Positions 25,593-34,492 of a DNA stretch of 64,000 nucleotides are shown piece after piece. Every line of letters starts with the position of its first letter. Position 1 is the first letter of the stretch. Under the pieces are notes generated by a model. The model saw only the letters and a list, made by a program, of their open reading frames with translations. It was not told the origin of the DNA and did not search any database. Position numbers and translations under genes: made by a program. This DNA comes from Planctomycetales bacterium (GTDB taxonomy: Bacteria > Planctomycetota > Planctomycetia > Isosphaerales > Isosphaeraceae), in the NCBI GenBank assembly GCA_027452145.1, contig DAIDHB010000158.1:1-64000 (forward strand). The letters are read 5' to 3'.

Positions 25593-25725
25593 GGCGGGGC
25601 TCCTACTCGGCGAGCGGCCGGACAGAACGGAGACGGGCACACGCAGCCAGTCACCATTCTGTCGGCCGCGACGACTCGGGGCCAGTCCTCGTGCCGTCGG
25701 GATTTTCCGGGGCGAGTGGACTGTG

Positions 25726-26802
25726 TCACTGCCGCCGCGCGGGCGGCTTTACGAGGTGCTCCAGCAGGGTTGCATTGTTCGATTTCTTCTCCCGATCGGC
25801 GGCGACCCAGTTCCACCAGAGCGCGTCGCCGACGATCGCCACGTCGCCACGCCCGGCGCGGGCGATGGCGGCCAGGCCCTGGTCGGGATGACCGGGGACC
25901 GACGCGAGGATCTTCGCCTTCCGCCGGTCGATCACCTCGACGGGCGAAAACCGCTGGAAGAACAGCGACTGGACCCGCGCGGTCAGCGGATCGCGGACGA
26001 TCTGACGCGGGCCGACCTGGACCGGGCCCGTCAGGCGAGGATTGACGTTCAACATGCGAAGACCCACGGGCACGAGCAGCCTGTTCGCACTGTCGACGGT
26101 TCCGAGGTAGGCGGCGTTGGCGAACACGATGACCCGGCCCCCGCGGTCCACGAAGGCTTGCAGGAGCTTGACGTCCGGGTCCGCCAGAGCGAGAAGGCCG
26201 CTCATGCCGAGGAGCACGACGTCGAGCTTCTCGACGTCGACTCGGCCCAGGACGGCCTGGCGGGGCTGGACGTCGAGATACTGCACGTCGAGCCCGGCGT
26301 CGTCGACGAGCTTCAGCCAGCGGTCGAAGGCGGTCGCGTCGCTGGTGGAAGTACTCGTGAACGGCGTCGAAAACACGAGAAGCCGGGTCAGGCCCGGCAT
26401 CGGGGGCCGGACGGACGCGGCGACCGGGACGGCGACGCGGCGGCCGCCGACCTCGACATGCAGCTCGCCCGCGAATTCCCCGGCGCTCGCTGTGTTGAGC
26501 GATACCCGGAGGACGCAGTAGCCCCGTTCGTCGGCGCCGAGTTTCTGTGTGCCGACCTTGACGTCACTGACCCGCAGGAATGGCGGCGGCCCGACATTCA
26601 CCGGTCGGCCCCGGGCGTCGGCCGGATCGATCCAGACCTGCACGCTCCCCTCGACGATCGCGCCGACGCGGACCGTCCCGAACCGGAGGGCGTCGGGCTG
26701 CGCATCACCGGCGGTGGCGCGAGAAGCTGGAAGCGAAATGGCCACAAGGGCAAACATCACGCGGTGGAACGTACTTCGTTGCGCATGAGGGGCGCGCATC
26801 AT
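25726..26802 (-). CDS. Secreted DUF1573-like protein with C-terminal Rossmann-like domain
   Basis: 358 residues from the ATG at 26802, which has AGGAG eight bases upstream. A Sec signal (FALVAISLPASRATAG) is followed by an Ig-like segment (ALRFGTVRVGAIVEGSVQVW) reminiscent of DUF1573/ASH domains. The C-terminal half alternates strands and helices (KLDVVLLGMSGLLALADPDV, and AFVDRGGRVIVFANAAYLG), as in glutamine-amidotransferase-like or DUF4350-like folds. No catalytic triad is evident. Probably periplasmic; partner of the neighbouring kinase or acyltransferase is only inferred from position. Confidence 0.65.
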   Translation of the reverse strand: MMRAPHAQRSTFHRVMFALVAISLPASRATAGDAQPDALRFGTVRVGAIVEGSVQVWIDPADARGRPVNVGPPPFLRVSDVKVGTQKLGADERGYCVLRVSLNTASAGEFAGELHVEVGGRRVAVPVAASVRPPMPGLTRLLVFSTPFTSTSTSDATAFDRWLKLVDDAGLDVQYLDVQPRQAVLGRVDVEKLDVVLLGMSGLLALADPDVKLLQAFVDRGGRVIVFANAAYLGTVDSANRLLVPVGLRMLNVNPRLTGPVQVGPRQIVRDPLTARVQSLFFQRFSPVEVIDRRKAKILASVPGHPDQGLAAIARAGRGDVAIVGDALWWNWVAADREKKSNNATLLEHLVKPPARRQ

Positions 26803-26872
26803 CGACGGGCTCCTAGTCATGGAGAACAGGTCAGCAACACGAGGCGTTTTCTGTTCTGAGTCAGGATGCGAA

Positions 26873-29800
26873 TCAGTCGGGCGCATCGCTCGGCCGAGGC
26901 CCGGCGCCCCAGACGCGGACGGAACCGTCCGCGCCCGAGGTGGCCAACCGTCGGCCGTCGGGGCTCACGGCCAGGCCCAGGCCGTTGCGCTCGTGGGCGG
27001 CGATCGAGAGGGTCTGCTGGCCGGATTCGACATCCCAGATCTTGAGCACGCCATCATCGCCGAGGGTCGCGAGCCGACGGCCGGCGGGGAGGAACGCGAG
27101 CCGTTTCACGAAGGCGGCGTGTCCGCGGAGAATCCGGGTCGCCCGACCGGTGCTCGCGTCCCAGATGTGGACCTCGCCGTGAGTCCGGGAATCCAGGCTC
27201 GACGAGGCGACGGATTGACCGTCCGGGCTGAAGTCGACGCTCGCGATGCCGGCGGAGTGCCCGCGGTAGACCGCCAGCTCCTTGCGGGCGGGCAAGTCCC
27301 AGACCGTCACGGTGTTGTCGTAGCAGCCCGAGGCCAGCCTCGAACCGTCGCGACTGAATGCCAGACAGCCGAAGGGCTGGGGGTGCCCTTCGAGGGTCGC
27401 GACGAGCTGTCCGGTGGCTGCTTCCCAGATGCGAATCTTGCCCGCTCGGCCATCGGCCGCGGCGAGAAGCCGGCCGTTGGGGCTGAAGACGCCGACCAGG
27501 CTATTCTCGGACGAATCGAGGGAACGGATCTCGGCGCCCGTCGTCGGATTTCGGAGCAGGATCGATCTCCGGGGGTCGAGTGTCGCGAGCATGTCCGATC
27601 CGGGTCCGAAGGCCACCCAACCACGGCCGTTCATGTCCCGGTTTTCGATCCGATAGAGCGACGTACCTCGTCCGAGGTCCCAGGCCTGGAGGTCTCCCGA
27701 GGCGCGGGCCGCCGCGAGGATTCGCCCATCGGGGCTGAACGCGACATCGTAGGGCGGCATCGACCCGGAGAACGCCGGGTCATGGACCAGCTCGATCGAC
27801 TCGGGCGCCCGGCCGGTCCGCCAGAGCTTGACCGCCCCGTCATGGAAGCCGACCGATGCCACGTAACGGCCGTCGGGGGCGAACGCGGCGTCCCAGACCT
27901 CGGATCCATGGCCGCGAAGCTCGAGCAGGAGCGAGCCGGCCGCGACGTCCCAGATCCGGACGATCCGGTCCCTCCCGGCCGAGACCAGCCGCTTGCCGTC
28001 GCGGCTGAACTCGACCCGGTGGACTTCGCCGCGGTGGCCCACCAACGTCTTGCCGCGCCGGCCGGTTGCCGCGTCCCAGAGGCCGATCCAGCCGTCGAAC
28101 GACACCCCGGCGATCAGGCGACCATCGGGGCTGTACGCGACGTCGGCCAGGAGTTCGGACTCGTCGATCGAACGCTCGAGCTTACCCGTGGCGATGTCGA
28201 AGAAGCTCAGCCCCGCGCCCGCCGCGACCATGTGCTTGCCATCCGGGCTCAGATCAAACCTCGAGCTGATCCGGATGCCGGGCGGGAACGCCGGTTCGCC
28301 GACCTTCTTCCTCGCGGAGACATCCCACAGCTCGGCCGAGAGCTGAGCCGGCCGGGCCGACGCCTTCGAGGTCCAGCGGGCAAGGTACCGGCGATCGTTG
28401 CTAAAGGAGAGCGAGACCTCATCGGTGGGTCGGGCCGGGCTGAAGAGCCGCTGGCGTTCCTCTCCCGTTGCGACGTCGATGTAAGCTGCCGTTTTGTCAT
28501 CGTGGAGGGTCACGATCAGGTTGTCGGCCCGAGTCGCGGCGAGCGCGCGGAAAGGCGTGCGGCCGGCGAGGGTACGGATCAAGTTGCCGGTGCGGACGTC
28601 GAGGATCGCGACGTGGTTCGCCGCGGCCTTGCGGGGCGCCAGGTCGACGGCGACCCACGACCCGGCCGGGTCGAACGCAACGTGCGAGCCGATGCAGTCC
28701 TTCGGGACGTGGGTCCACGCGGGAGCCCGGTTGAGCTCGTCGAGGTAGTACCACTCGAAGCCGCGCAGGTCGGGGACGGCCGTCGGGGCGGGCCGGGTGG
28801 CTTCGAGCAGCTCGCGCGTCCGGACCGGGTTGGCGTCCTGCCACTCGCGCCAGGCGAGGTTGACGTTGCTGACGTAGGCCTGGCGGGCGGCGCGGTCGCG
28901 CTCGTGGTCGGCGAGGTCGCGCTGGCGGTCGGCCTCGATCCGGAGCGCGCGTTCGGCCCGGGCGCGGTCGGCCTGCTGGCGGGCGTAGATGAGGGTGAAG
29001 ATCCCGGCGCCGACGATCGAGAGGGCGAGGACGGCGGCCAATCCCGCGAGGGCCGGCCGCCGACGGGACCAGAGCCAGACGCGCCCGGCCGCGCCGACCC
29101 GGCGCGCGGCGATCGGCCGGTGCTCGAGCCACGCGCGCAGGTCGTCGGCGAGCGACTGGGCGGTCGGATAACGCCCGCGCGGGTCCTTGTGCAGGCACTT
29201 CAGGCAGATCGTCTCCAGGTCGCGCGGGACGCCAGCATTCGACCGGGTGGGCGGCTCGGGGGCCTGCTCCCGGACGGCCTTGAGGGTGTCGAGCACGCTG
29301 TCGCCGCCGAAGGGGGCCTTGCCGGCGAGCAGGGCATAAAGGACGCAGCCGAGGCCGTAGACGTCGGTCGCGGTGGTGATCGTGCCGCGGCGGCCCTCGG
29401 CCTGCTCGGGGCTCATGTAGGCGGGCGTGCCGAGGATGGCGCCCGACTGGGTGATCTCGGCGTCGTCGGTCAGGCGCTTGGCCAGGCCGAAGTCGGTGAC
29501 GTGCGGGCGGCCCTCGGCGTCGACCAGGATATTGGCCGGCTTGATGTCGCGGTGGAGGATGCCGCGGGAGTGCGCGTGGGCGACCGCCTCGGCGGCCTCG
29601 GCGACGAGGCGGGCGGCGTCGCGGGGCCGGTCCCGGTATTTCTCGATCGAGGCGTGCAGGCTGCTCCCCTCGATCAGCTTCATGCTGAAATACCGCCGAC
29701 CGTCGTGCTCGCCGACCTCATGGACCGGGACGATGCCGGGGTGATCCAGCATCGCGACGGCCTCGGCCTCGTTCTGGAACCGTCTCAGCTCATCATCGCC

Positions 29801-30301
29801 GGCCAGGAGGCCCGAGCGGATCACTTTAAGCGCGACGGGACGGTTCAGGGTGACCTGACGGGCCCGGAACACGACGCCCATGCCGCCGCGTCCGAGCTCG
29901 CCGAGGATCTCGTAGTCCCCCAGATAGTGAATCCGGGCGCCGCGGGCCGGGTCGGCGGCGGGGCCGAGTCCGTTGACGCGGGCGTCATGGCGGTCGGCGG
30001 CGTCGATTGTCGCCTCGAGCGAGCCGGGTCCGACCGTGTCGGACTGGGTGGCCTCGATCGTCGGCGAATCCGACGGGGCGGCAGTCGTGGCGGCATTCTC
30101 CGAATCGACCGCCGTGGGGCCGGGCGCAGGTCCGAGGACCTCGTCGGCCCGATCGTGGGCGGCCAGCAGGGCCTCGACCCGGCGGCGCAGGTCGGCACGG
30201 CCGCCGCAGGCGCCGTCGAGGTAGGCGGAGCGATCGGCGCCGGGCGGCCGGTCCAGGGCCGCGATAAAGATCGCCTTGGCGTCGCTGCCTGTCCTGTCCA
30301 C
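26873..30301 (-). CDS. Ser/Thr protein kinase with WD40 propeller
   Basis: 1142 residues. The Hanks-type kinase domain spans about 130-390: glycine loop GRGGMGVVF, ATP lysine in VALKV (K159), catalytic HRDIKPAN (D252), DFG (270-272), and GTPAYMSPEQ. The region before it is a helical module found in planctomycete kinases. After a juxtamembrane stretch there is one membrane helix (LAAVLALSIVGAGIFTLIY), a coiled-coil segment, and then at least seven WD40 repeats (for example VAYSPDGRLIAGVSFDGWIG, FSRDGKRLVSAGRDRIVRIW) on the outer side. All catalytic residues are present. It is probably a transmembrane signalling kinase whose propeller senses a ligand or partner. Start codon at 30301; followed on the same strand by the DUF1573-like gene. 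Confidence 0.95.
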   Translation of the reverse strand: MDRTGSDAKAIFIAALDRPPGADRSAYLDGACGGRADLRRRVEALLAAHDRADEVLGPAPGPTAVDSENAATTAAPSDSPTIEATQSDTVGPGSLEATIDAADRHDARVNGLGPAADPARGARIHYLGDYEILGELGRGGMGVVFRARQVTLNRPVALKVIRSGLLAGDDELRRFQNEAEAVAMLDHPGIVPVHEVGEHDGRRYFSMKLIEGSSLHASIEKYRDRPRDAARLVAEAAEAVAHAHSRGILHRDIKPANILVDAEGRPHVTDFGLAKRLTDDAEITQSGAILGTPAYMSPEQAEGRRGTITTATDVYGLGCVLYALLAGKAPFGGDSVLDTLKAVREQAPEPPTRSNAGVPRDLETICLKCLHKDPRGRYPTAQSLADDLRAWLEHRPIAARRVGAAGRVWLWSRRRPALAGLAAVLALSIVGAGIFTLIYARQQADRARAERALRIEADRQRDLADHERDRAARQAYVSNVNLAWREWQDANPVRTRELLEATRPAPTAVPDLRGFEWYYLDELNRAPAWTHVPKDCIGSHVAFDPAGSWVAVDLAPRKAAANHVAILDVRTGNLIRTLAGRTPFRALAATRADNLIVTLHDDKTAAYIDVATGEERQRLFSPARPTDEVSLSFSNDRRYLARWTSKASARPAQLSAELWDVSARKKVGEPAFPPGIRISSRFDLSPDGKHMVAAGAGLSFFDIATGKLERSIDESELLADVAYSPDGRLIAGVSFDGWIGLWDAATGRRGKTLVGHRGEVHRVEFSRDGKRLVSAGRDRIVRIWDVAAGSLLLELRGHGSEVWDAAFAPDGRYVASVGFHDGAVKLWRTGRAPESIELVHDPAFSGSMPPYDVAFSPDGRILAAARASGDLQAWDLGRGTSLYRIENRDMNGRGWVAFGPGSDMLATLDPRRSILLRNPTTGAEIRSLDSSENSLVGVFSPNGRLLAAADGRAGKIRIWEAATGQLVATLEGHPQPFGCLAFSRDGSRLASGCYDNTVTVWDLPARKELAVYRGHSAGIASVDFSPDGQSVASSSLDSRTHGEVHIWDASTGRATRILRGHAAFVKRLAFLPAGRRLATLGDDGVLKIWDVESGQQTLSIAAHERNGLGLAVSPDGRRLATSGADGSVRVWGAGPRPSDAPD

Positions 30302-30488
30302 GGTCGCAAGCCCCCTGGATGACCGGTTCTCGATCCCCCTCCGCCTTTACATGCTCCGTTTTTGCCCGGAGTGCGCCAGGGGTCGCCGATTTTTTTCCGG
30401 GGCCGGGGTCCGGAATCCGTCCCGAACGAGGCGAGTGGGAGCCTCATCCGGTCCGGATTCCGCGGTTTTCGCGGTAGATCCGGAGCCC

Positions 30489-31928
30489 TTAAAACGGGAC
30501 GCCGCCACCTCCGGCGGGCGCCGCGGCGGGCGGCCGTGCGACAGGCGCCGGCGCGGCGGCAGGCGGTGCCGATGCGCCCGCGCCCGCACCTCCTCCGCCT
30601 CCGGGAGCCCGGCCGGGGAAGATGGTAGGCGCCGGGCCTTCCGGCGCCTTGGGCTTGGCGATCGTGATGCTCATGCCGATCTCGTTGGCCGCGTCGTAGG
30701 CGAGCACCGCGTTCTTGTGGCGGGTCAGATGCTCGGCCGAGAGCAGCATCACGCGGCGATCCGTCTTCTCACGCGCCGTGCGGAGGCGCTCGGCGATCGT
30801 GCCGAGGTTCGCCGCGACGGGCTCGCCGTCGATCTTGAACGCGCCGCCGGCGTCGACCTCGACCAGGATGAAGTCCTTTTCGAGGTCCTCCTTGCTGCGC
30901 GATCGGGACTGCTGTACGGCGCTCTGCTGCTGGTCGTTGCTGGGCTTGGGGATCTCGAGCGTCTTGTACAGGATTGTGGTGGCCGTAACCATGAAGAAGA
31001 GCACGAGCTGGAAGGCGACGTCCACCATCGGGGCCAGGTCGAGCTCCTCGACGGTCATCGGCCCGCCGCGGGAGAAGGTGAACTCGTCCTCCTCGGGGTC
31101 GGGGACCGGGGCCCGGTCCTCGTTCCAGTCGCGGGAGGGGACGACCGGCAGGCCCACTTCGGAGCCCTCGTCGCGGTACGCGCGCGCCTCGCGGGAATAG
31201 GGGCTCGCCGCGCCGAGGTTGTCCTCGTCGAGGATCTCGAGGCCGTCGTCGTCGAGGATCTCGATCTGCTCATCCAGGGCGTCATGCCCGGGTCGGTGCG
31301 CGGCGGAGGATCGAGGCCCCTCGTCCTCGTCGTCCTCGTCGTCCCAGGCCCAGGCGGTGGCCTCGGTGGCAGGGGACAGGTCGTCGTCCTCGTCGTCGTC
31401 CTCGACGATGGCATCCAGGGGAGGCGACGGCGGCTCGTCCTTAGCGCCGGCGACCGGGGGCTGGGGCAGGACGGGGAACGCAACGTCGCCGGGTTCGCCG
31501 CCGAGCTCCGTCCAGAGTGGGCTCGGGGGCAGGTCGTCTGTGGCCGTGGCGGCGCCCTGGGCGTCGCCACGCGAGGCCGGTTCAGGCAGGTCGGCACGGA
31601 CCTCGAAATCGCTGCTGGGCGGGCGAGAGACCGGCGCGGCCGGTCGGGGGTTGGAGATGCGCTCGGGGCCGGCGGCCTTCGGGGCGGGCGGGACCTTCGC
31701 CGGCGAGGCGGGGGCCGCTTTCGCCGGCATCGCGGCGGGGCTCGCCTTCGCCGGCGGGGCGGACAGCTCGGGCATGTCGCCCAGTCGGGTCCAGGCGGTG
31801 GTGCCCGCGGGGCGGACGAGGTCGTCGTCGCGCAACGTGCCGGCGGCCATCGCGGCCCGGACGGCCTCCGTGGTCTGTTCTCGCTCCAGCTCGAGGCTTT
31901 CCGCGTGGAAGATGTCCCAGATCGCCAA
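30489..31928 (-). CDS. ExbD/TolR-type protein with GYF-like N-terminus and acidic linker
   Basis: 479 residues, much longer than the usual ~140 of ExbD. The N-terminus (IWDIFHAESLELEREQTTEA, with LVRPAGTTAWTRLGDMPEL) looks like a GYF_2-type domain. Then come Pro/Ala-rich and very acidic stretches (EDDDEDDDL, DDEDDEDEG; about 165-290). An ExbD core follows with the single membrane helix and its conserved Asp (LDLAPMVDVAFQLVLFFMVT). A periplasmic domain comes next, and a Gly/Ala/Pro-rich tail ends the protein. ExbD/TolR subunits use proton flow to drive ExbB. The start is a TTG with AAGGA upstream. It lies 132 bases after another exbD gene, in an exbB-exbD-exbD order. Confidence 0.85.
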   Translation of the reverse strand: MAIWDIFHAESLELEREQTTEAVRAAMAAGTLRDDDLVRPAGTTAWTRLGDMPELSAPPAKASPAAMPAKAAPASPAKVPPAPKAAGPERISNPRPAAPVSRPPSSDFEVRADLPEPASRGDAQGAATATDDLPPSPLWTELGGEPGDVAFPVLPQPPVAGAKDEPPSPPLDAIVEDDDEDDDLSPATEATAWAWDDEDDEDEGPRSSAAHRPGHDALDEQIEILDDDGLEILDEDNLGAASPYSREARAYRDEGSEVGLPVVPSRDWNEDRAPVPDPEEDEFTFSRGGPMTVEELDLAPMVDVAFQLVLFFMVTATTILYKTLEIPKPSNDQQQSAVQQSRSRSKEDLEKDFILVEVDAGGAFKIDGEPVAANLGTIAERLRTAREKTDRRVMLLSAEHLTRHKNAVLAYDAANEIGMSITIAKPKAPEGPAPTIFPGRAPGGGGGAGAGASAPPAAAPAPVARPPAAAPAGGGGVPF

Positions 31929-32060
31929 CGGTCCTTCCCCCTCCGCTCTGCCCTGTTGCGGTCGCTGACGCGGCCGCGACGGCCGCCTCGATCGGTTCAG
32001 TCCGGTTCGGTTCGGTTGGAGGCCGGTCCTCGGCCCATCCGGATGTCCCGGATCCCGCCG

Positions 32061-32498
32061 TCACGGATTGCCCTTCGCCTCCTGGACGCCGACATGCACC
32101 GTGATCCCCTCGACCTGGGCGACGGCGCCGGCCACCTTCAGAACCTCGCCGTGCGGCACCTCGCCGTCGGCCTGGAGGATCACCTTGGTGTGGCCCTCCT
32201 TCATGTTGTCGGCCACGTACTTGCGGACCTGTTCCAGCGACCCCTCGGGGCCCTCGCCGTGGCCGAGCAGCACTCGGACCTCGCCCCCCGGCGTGGCCGA
32301 CGGGATGAGGGTCAAGAAGGTGGCGCTGGACTCCTCGATGCCCACGCCATGCCGGGCCCGCGGCACGTCGACCTTCTCTCCGCCGCTCATCTGCACGGTG
32401 AAGAGCATGAACGTCATGAGCTGGAAGACCACGTCGACCATGGGCGTCATGTCGATGTGCTCGTCGCGATCGTGATCCGTGTCGCGGCGTAGGAGCAT
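32061..32498 (-). CDS. ExbD/TolR-type biopolymer transport protein
   Basis: 145 residues, normal length. The N-terminal membrane helix with its proton-path Asp is seen in HIDMTPMVDVVFQLMTFML. The periplasmic part ends with the typical VILQADGEVPHGEVLKVAGA segment. It belongs to the ExbB-ExbD motor family that powers TonB-like or Tol-like processes. The ATG has GGAGG 11 bases upstream; the gene begins 40 bases after the exbB stop. Which transporter it drives is unknown. Confidence 0.9.
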   Translation of the reverse strand: MLLRRDTDHDRDEHIDMTPMVDVVFQLMTFMLFTVQMSGGEKVDVPRARHGVGIEESSATFLTLIPSATPGGEVRVLLGHGEGPEGSLEQVRKYVADNMKEGHTKVILQADGEVPHGEVLKVAGAVAQVEGITVHVGVQEAKGNP

Positions 32499-32538
32499 GG
32501 CGCGGCTCTGCCTCCGGTTCGATCGGCCTGGATTCGAA

Positions 32539-33162
32539 TCAGCTCTCGATCACGTCCAGGACTTCCTGGAGCTGCCGCTCGGTCCGGTCGCGGAGCCGGC
32601 GGAGCCGGGCGTGGACGTCGTTGCCGATGAGCATCATCGGGTTGGCGATCAGAAGGCCGGCGCCGGTGGCCCACAGCGCGAGGCTGATGTCCTGGGCCAG
32701 GGCCCGGGGATTGACCTGCTCCGAGCCGCCGATGCGGCCGAAGGCGCCGATCATACTGGCGACCGTGCCGAGCAGCCCCAGAAGCGGGCCCATGCGGACG
32801 ATCGTCGAGACCGAGCCCAGGCGGTTCTCCATCCCGGCGACGACCTCGCTGTGGAATTCGGTGACCACGAGCTGCCGGATCTTGGAGAGCCCCCGGTCCC
32901 GATTCTTCAGGGCGACGGCGATAAGCTGCGCCAGCGCGGTATGCCAGAAGGTGGGCGTCTGGCAGAGGTTGATCGCCTTGTCGTACTGGCGGGCCTTGCA
33001 CAGCTCGCGGACCTGGCCGACCAGCTCGTCGGGGTCCTTCATCGTTTTCTTGCCGAGGCTCCGATAGAGCAGGATGCCGTTGTAGGCGCCCCAGACCGCC
33101 AGGAGGGCCAGCGCGCCGTAGATGACATACCCGAAAGAGTCGATGACTTTCGTGACATTCAT
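32539..33162 (-). CDS. MotA/TolQ/ExbB proton channel family protein
   Basis: 207 residues. Three membrane helices are visible: near the N-terminus (VIYGALALLAVWGAY), then MGPLLGLLGTVASMIGAFG with the family's G-L-L-G-T-V signature, and SLALWATGAGLLIANPMML. The topology fits ExbB/TolQ, which forms the pentameric channel around ExbD. The frame is open far upstream, but the ATG at 33162 matches the family N-terminus. Followed by two exbD genes. The 333 bases before it, up to the divergent regulator gene, have no gene I can support. Confidence 0.9.
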   Translation of the reverse strand: MNVTKVIDSFGYVIYGALALLAVWGAYNGILLYRSLGKKTMKDPDELVGQVRELCKARQYDKAINLCQTPTFWHTALAQLIAVALKNRDRGLSKIRQLVVTEFHSEVVAGMENRLGSVSTIVRMGPLLGLLGTVASMIGAFGRIGGSEQVNPRALAQDISLALWATGAGLLIANPMMLIGNDVHARLRRLRDRTERQLQEVLDVIES

Positions 33163-33495
33163 GGTTCGCGTCTTGCAGGGCAGGGATCGAGGAACCCCGG
33201 CGGATGGGCCCGAGCGGCGGGCCCGGGCGGTCACGAGGGGCGGAGTGGTCCGTTCGTCTGGATAGCGACGCTTCATTCTGCCCTGTCGGCGTGGCGGGTC
33301 GCAAGGGGAGGGTGGCCCCGAGACATCACGACGGTCGGGGCGTTTCGCCGGCCCGTCGGGGGATACCGGACGGGCCGCCGCTTGCAAAGCCTTGCCACGC
33401 CAGGCTCGGCGCGAGAGAATAAGCCTGAGACACTCCTGGACTGTCCGGGTACAGGAAGCGCTCAAAACGAACCGTAGTCTCTTCGGGTCTTGCCC
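33163..33495. other. Divergent intergenic region, exbB / response regulator
   Basis: 333 bases that must hold both promoters. I see no clear -35/-10 pair and no repeat. Confidence 0.35.
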
Positions 33496-34344
33496 ATGCC
33501 GCGCACCGTTCTGGTGGTCGACGATGAGCGCGACGCCAATGACATCCTGGCCCATCTCGTCCGCCCCCACGGCTTCGAGCCGATCCAGGTCTTCTCGGGG
33601 GCGGAGGCGCTCGAGGAAGTCGCCCGGCGGCATCCCGGCCTGATCCTGCTCGACCTGTCGCTGCCCGACATCGACGGATTCGATCTGTGCGATCGGCTGA
33701 AGCGGGATCGCGAGACGAACCTGATCCCGATCATCATGATCACCGCGCACCACGACGCCAAGGAGCGGGCGGCCGGCGTGCGGGTCGGGGCCAACGGCTA
33801 CCTCATCAAGCCCTTCACCCCCGAGCAACTCTATCGGGCGATGGACGAGGCGATCGCCTGGCACGACGAGCACCGGCAGCACGGCACGACCGGCGAGATC
33901 GACTTCGACATCCGCAGCGAGCTGAACTACCTGGCCCAGGCCAGCGACATGCTCGCCGACCTCTTCGCGCACACGCCGCTGACCGAGCGGCACATCAAGG
34001 ACCTGAAGCAGGCCGTGATGGAGATGGGCGGCAACGCCATCGAGTGGGGCCACCGCAAGAACGCCGACCTGGTGCTGCGGATCACCTACCGCATCAATCC
34101 CACCTCGGTGACGCTGATCATCAAGGACCAAGGCCCCGGCTTCGACCCGAGGGACCTGCCGCACGCCGCCTCCGACGAGGATCCGATCCGCCACCTGGAG
34201 GTCCGCAACGAGCTGGGCCTCCGCGAGGGTGGATTCGGCATCATGCTCGCCCGCGGGCTGGTCGACCGCTTCTGGTACAACGAGAGCGGCAACCAGGTCA
34301 CCATGGTCAAGCACTTCGAAACGCAGAACCCGGCCGAGTCGTGA
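33496..34344 (+). CDS. Receiver-HATPase hybrid regulator
   Basis: 282 residues. The N-terminal receiver domain (about 1-120) has the acidic pair D9-D10, phosphoacceptor D53 in LILLDLSLPD, and K105 in GYLIKPF. The C-terminal half is a GHKL ATPase of the RsbW/HATPase_c_2 type, with the N-box-like AVMEMGGNAIEWGH, G1 DQGPGFD and G2 GGFGIMLARGL. There is no dimerisation/phosphotransfer histidine region. This architecture therefore suggests an output ATPase controlled by phosphorylation, as in partner-switching anti-sigma kinases, rather than a sensor kinase. ATG at 33496; TTG at 33490 is an alternative. It ends convergently with nadK. Confidence 0.85.
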   Translation: MPRTVLVVDDERDANDILAHLVRPHGFEPIQVFSGAEALEEVARRHPGLILLDLSLPDIDGFDLCDRLKRDRETNLIPIIMITAHHDAKERAAGVRVGANGYLIKPFTPEQLYRAMDEAIAWHDEHRQHGTTGEIDFDIRSELNYLAQASDMLADLFAHTPLTERHIKDLKQAVMEMGGNAIEWGHRKNADLVLRITYRINPTSVTLIIKDQGPGFDPRDLPHAASDEDPIRHLEVRNELGLREGGFGIMLARGLVDRFWYNESGNQVTMVKHFETQNPAES

Positions 34345-34424
34345 GGCGAGACCTCAAATCCCGCGCGAAGGCCGGGCCGAGAGCCTGTCTCGGGCGGGCG
34401 CTCGGAGGGCAGAGGGCGTGCAAC

Positions 34425-34455
34425 GCCCACCGGGCGAGGCCCCGAATCGGTGGGC
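34425..34455. repeat. Palindromic repeat, GCCCACCG family, second copy
   Basis: Arms GCCCACCG (34425-34432) and CGGTGGGC (34448-34455) enclose a 15-base loop and are followed by TCCACCCACCCGAC. It lies between convergent genes, so it could serve as a two-way terminator. Shares its arms with the element at 17101-17160. Confidence 0.6.
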
Positions 34456-34492
34456 TCCACCCACCCGACAACCGTGGAACCCGCCGGCCGGC

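Noticed and set aside
26819-30322. 1167-residue plus-strand frame opposite the kinase gene
   Set aside because: The minus strand holds a complete kinase with WD40 repeats; the plus frame has only a shadow composition.
30411-30465. CGGAATCCG/CGGATTCCG hairpin as terminator of the exb genes
   Set aside because: On the minus strand it is followed by A-rich, not T-rich, sequence.
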